This document shows, in pieces, positions 60,101-64,000 of a stretch of 64,000 nt of DNA. This DNA comes from Apostichopus japonicus (taxonomy: Eukaryota; Echinodermata; Holothuroidea; Aspidochirotida; Stichopodidae). The notes beneath the pieces are model-generated. The model worked only from the letters and a program-made list of their open reading frames with translations, did not search any database and was not told the origin of the DNA. The position numbers were made by a program, and so were the translations under genes. The first letter of the stretch is position 1, and each line of letters opens with the position of its first letter. The stretch spans positions 9,458,001-9,522,000 of the forward strand of contig NC_092573.1 of the NCBI RefSeq assembly GCF_037975245.1. The letters run 5' to 3'.

Positions 60101-60760
60101 CATATGTGTTATGAAATAGATTCTGAAGTTTAGCTGCTGGTTTGGAAATACTGTATAAACGCACTAGAAAATTAAAAACGTTCTTTACTTTTTGTATTCT
60201 TAATTATTTTAAATTGTGGGACGTCGTAGCTTAAGCAAAATATTGCCTCTGTACAAGAGACACCTTTCTTTTAGTAAGATGATATTTCTACCCATTTTTC
60301 AAATCTATATTAGGTCTATCCATTAAACAAGGTAGTGACATACAATACAATACACGCTAGTTTATATACACTTCAGCGCGGATATGCTTTCTGAGACTTA
60401 CGGGAGAAAAAGAAAATGGATGCTACTTGAAGTGGAATAATGTTTGAATTCCCACCAAACAATTCTATGGGAAGTACACGCAAAATAGTTTTACTATTTG
60501 TTTTTTTTTTTTTGCTGACTGTTTTGAAATGTAATACAGGTTTTACCATCAGTAACATGAGATACAAACAGAAAGTAATATGAGTACTGCCTACATAATT
60601 AAACGCCTACCGTGTTTGTTTAACTCTACGCAGTGAATGAATGTTGATTGAATGGAAAAATCTTTAAACATTTGCTAAAGAATTTTATCGAATGTAAATG
60701 CACAATTGTTTCAACTATTTGAGTTGCTTGTTTACAGTATTAACATGTAATACCGGTTTT
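57140..60760 (+). repeat. Three-copy tandem repeat of ~1.2-1.6 kb
   Basis: Units start near 57140, 58725 and 59930. Each begins with (C/T)ATCAGAATGGTTTGCGTAC-type sequence and includes CATCCAAGTTTAC, TTTCTGAGACTTACGG and, in the first two, a ~600-bp block (58020-58640 and 59270-59890). The third is shorter and is followed by a partial fourth piece near 60690-60780. It lies in the presumed intron 1 of gene D. Short frames such as 58704-58907 are repeats of one non-coding unit. Confidence 0.82.
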
Positions 60761-60781
60761 ACCAACAGAAACATGAGACAT

Positions 60782-61018
60782 ATGTGGTGCGTTGTATCTT
60801 ATTTCGTGGACTATTTTGCCTTCCCCGACCGCCTTTTGTTTGTATAATAATCCAAGCCGTGTTATCCTACTGTGCACATACAGTTGTTCCGTTTTTGTTA
60901 TATTTGTTGGGCTTTTCTCGATTGGATAGTATCCATACATCACTACTCAAGCCACTGTTACTAGATATAATTCTTCAACTAGCCTTAGCTGTCGCACGCA
61001 TTTCTGAAGGTAAGTGCA
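60782..61018 (+). other. Doubtful exon-like open frame ending at a phase-1 donor
   Basis: An open frame rich in leucine ends LALAVARISEG at a perfect GTAAGT donor in phase 1, the phase used by the FN3 family. It lacks a convincing ATG in frame and shows no motif of the family N-terminal domain. Coding status is uncertain. Confidence 0.15.
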
Positions 61019-62064
61019 CATATTGCTAAGATTTTTGAAACCGATTGTTTTTTACTGATGTTAATGTATTCTCTGTTTATATCACGTATTATGAAGATAA
61101 AAGGATCTGCGTTCTCGAACTTGGAGAAAAGAGAAGTCTAATTCAGATATTTAATGACGGTCGTGTTTATATATTTGGTAATAGTTTAGTTTGTTGTTTC
61201 CGTTGGAATCTTGGCCTTACCTTTATTGCAAGAATTTCCATATCCATATCTGGTGTGGAGATAAACAATTCCACCTTTTAATCCCCCGGAATTTGTTTCA
61301 CCAGTACTGCGAAAGAGATATTATGTATCTTATTCCATTCAGCGATAACCGTTGGTCTATACCATGACCGGACAACAGAGCAAGAATTGATAGCCTATGT
61401 AAGCAAAGTTTGAAGCTCTCATTTCTTCTAGATTAATTAAGCGTAAATTTCTTACGTTGGAGATTGTCTGCTCCAAATCGATACGTTTGCCTCAATGTTT
61501 ATGAGAACTTAAATTTGAAAAGTGATAGTGTCTATATAATACATTTCTACATACGATTCCCCCCTCCTCCATCCTTTCGCCCCCTTCTGCCACCCACTAG
61601 CGGCTTTCAAATTAGTCATAATTCATAACTCGAATATGAGTAACGCCTGCCACATGAACTGTAGTGTGTATGCAACCTCAACCCCTACCCTTAGATTTTA
61701 TATCATACTCTACCCATTGATTACATGACCGTTTTACCTCAAGTTTGGATTCAATGACTTTGCTTTTGTCCACCTACACATGTAATATTGTTGTTTATTT
61801 ACACATTTTAAAATAAATTGTTTTTTCACGCTACCTATATAATAAGCTTAGATGATATTGGACAACAGACTTGCAATATGAAATTATTTGTAATATTTAG
61901 AGTGGGATATTTTATACAATAAATGGAATAAACGACTCATTTTGTTGTTATTTATATATTGATTACTGTGCAAATTACTGTCGGATCGCTTTACAGGGTG
62001 TGTTTAAATATATCAGTGCAAATGCATAAAGAACACATTTTCACCACTCACCGAATTCTAGTGG

Positions 62065-62660
62065 CGTAGCTATGGTTACAGGGGTCCCGGTTTAAAGGAT
62101 TTTAGCTAGGGCCCTTCACTGTTAGTTTAATTGCACTTGATGCAAAACCTTACATGCAAAATTAGCTCAGTGATAGCTCAGTGTAAGCTCGGTGGTTGAC
62201 CCCGTTGCCTTTCAATCATAAGGTCTCGACTTCGAGTCACTCCAAGATTAATGTACGTCGTACAGTTAAAGAGTTGTTGACAATTCATAATCATGGACGT
62301 TAAATATGAATCTAGGAGACTGACTTCGGTCAGCTTGCGGCTTTGATAAGCCAATGATGGCTTCTTCGCGAGTTCCTGCTTTCAGGAGGATCTAAAATAC
62401 ATACATACATGCATTAGAGAAGGCTTGCGTAATGGATCTGATACTGAACTTGGCAGTTAAATTATCCACCAGAACAAAATGTTAGTGGAATAAAACCGAC
62501 TCCTGAATTGCCATGTTGGTAAACGCATTTAAATATCCTCACAATATCATGACTGAAAGTTGATTATCCGAATGCTTCAAATTTTCATAAAACTCCCCAT
62601 TGGGGCCCCTGGGTATTGGTGGGTAGGGGGCTGAGTCAATGAGCCGCCTATTGCTACTGC
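62065..62660. mobile_element. Possible hAT-like remnant interrupted by a SINE
   Basis: The left part reads TAGTGGCGTAGCTATGG, near the terminus of the 28229 element. The right part ends GGCCCCTGGG..CGCCTATTGCTACTG, a degraded inverted counterpart. No target duplication is visible. Confidence 0.3.
62171..62412 (+). mobile_element. tRNA-derived SINE, family 2, full length
   Basis: The tRNA-like head (TGATAGCTCAGTG.., then CGACTTCGAGTCAC), middle TTGACAATTCATAATCATGG, hairpin GACTGACTTCGGTCAGC, GGCTTTGATAAGCC and a (ACAT)n tail are all present in order. It serves as the reference for the copies at 38641 and 46118. Confidence 0.82.
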
Positions 62661-64000
62661 TCATCTAAATTCGTCAAATTACTCCCAAGGGAGACAATTT
62701 CAGATATCCAACAGAAAGACAATGTACTGAACAATACATACAAAAAAGAAATACGAGTCAATGGTCAGTTAAAATTAATCAGTATATGCGCATCAAACTA
62801 CCGGCATAATTCTTTCTTTACTTTTCCTACAGACTCTTGGTACTTAACATGGTATCATAAATATTCATACTTCTATTGAGTATAGCACCCAACTATCTTC
62901 ACGCATGTTTCGATTAGAAATAAATATTCATAAGATATGTTCTGGTGTCCTAATTGTTCACTTGTTATGGTACAACTGTGACAATTTTATGGATTTTTTT
63001 TTTTAAACATGACCTACTGCATATATATAGATGTTTTTTGCACTTTCCTTTTTGTCTGGTGTATGTATGTGTTAGTGTTTATATATGTGAGTATCCGTAA
63101 TAATCATTGTATTTGTCACAACAATGAGTCACGTATATACTCCTACGCTGATGTGAGACGCGGCGTTCGGTGAATGCTTAATACTGTCATAATAAGAATT
63201 GCTCAAGTTACCTTCTTACATGTATGATAAATTCAAGGAAAGGTTCGTTATAAGATTGCCTAATACGTGCTTACACACCTGATAGAGTATATTTACAATG
63301 TTATATACCTGTACTTAACTAATTGGCGCAGGTTCAATCATTACTGTTTACACTCCCCGGGTTGAAAACATGGGGAGAGGGATGAAATTAGAATGCTTCA
63401 CCTCTTTATAGCACCACATATTGACACAATGCCAGCCCTCTACAACCCTTCCTTTGAAGTAAGAAATCTCTCAAACGGAGCAAGCTTTTTGCTAAGATGT
63501 CTGGGGCAGTTGGTCTTCACAAAGTTCTCTATCGTGTAAGCTCTTACGATAATAGATATGTTTACAAACCAAACGTCTCCACACACGCAACGCTATGTAA
63601 AATATATTGCTCGCTTGATACCTTACGTGAACAACTGCATGCCATCATGAAATATTTCGAACATTCAGTTGTTTATCTTCCAAACCAAATACGAACACCG
63701 CTTATGATTAATAAATACATCAACCGCTTCAATGCACATCTGTAGGCATATTGTTTAATATAATTGTCTAGGAAAATGTTTAAATGAGTTACAAAGATTC
63801 TGTTGCATAAGAGTTTGTAATTACCTTTGTATATCAACCTCATTTAAACTAAAATATAGAGAGTAAAAAGAAGATTCGTGTACATAGAATTAAATCTATA
63901 TTATAATTTCAACCAACAAAGGCTACCGCCATTTTTATCGTAATTCTTTTTGGGCTTGTTCATTTACTGTTTTGTTTTAATTATTTGATTGCTCTCTGTC

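Larger units (their letters stand above)
61045..64000. other. Right edge, no gene recognised
   Basis: It contains a family 2 SINE, a possible hAT-like remnant around it, and short frames without domains. The longest ATG frame, 63497-63745 (82 codons), has a reasonable start context but no similarity that I recognise. Confidence 0.45.

Noticed and set aside
63497-63745. 82-codon frame with ATG near the right edge
   Set aside because: No domain, signal peptide or similarity is recognised; length is within chance for this composition.

Overview
The window is AT-rich animal nuclear DNA. Its genes are small phase-1 exons split by introns of about 0.5-7 kb, with TATA boxes, tRNA-derived SINEs, MITEs, decayed LINE and LTR elements and long (TA)n tracts. 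The gene content and SINE-rich texture suggest a marine invertebrate deuterostome, possibly an echinoderm such as a sea cucumber. That placement is inference; no marker gene here proves it.

The main content is a local family of fibronectin type III (FN3) proteins, all on the + strand. Gene A (exons 2-7, 3347-9685; its first exon lies off the left edge) and gene B (complete, 15877-24814) are tandem duplicates. Homology also covers introns and about 1.8 kb of 3' flank (roughly 1960-11480 against 17610-26850). The deduced gene B protein is 648 residues: signal peptide, an unrecognised N-terminal domain with spaced cysteines, three FN3 domains of exactly 306 bp per exon, a divergent FN3-like domain and a last FN3 domain. 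There is no transmembrane segment, so a secreted product is inferred. Gene C (42504-44890) is a decayed relative. One of its 306-bp FN3 exons has an in-frame TAA where A and B have GAA. Gene D is represented by a promoter and signal-peptide exon (56407-56578) matching gene B; no further exon was found before the window ends.

A second, unrelated gene at 47482-49736 encodes a 165-residue Ly6/uPAR (three-finger) protein with signal peptide, C-terminal CDTTLCN motif and hydrophobic tail, probably a GPI-anchored surface protein.

Between the genes: 9.9-15.8 kb holds a tRNA-like element, a patch of repeated short palindromes and a GC-rich minisatellite just upstream of gene B. 27.8-30.6 kb is a nest of DNA-transposon derivatives, four levels deep, with matching terminal repeats and target duplications. 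31.9-35 kb is a decayed Ty3-type LTR retrotransposon. 38.6-39.4 kb is a SINE split by a TTAA-flanked MITE. 51.4-54.5 kb carries two LINE remnants in opposite orientation. 57.1-60.8 kb is a three-copy tandem repeat inside the presumed first intron of gene D. The remaining stretches hold nothing I could recognise as a gene.
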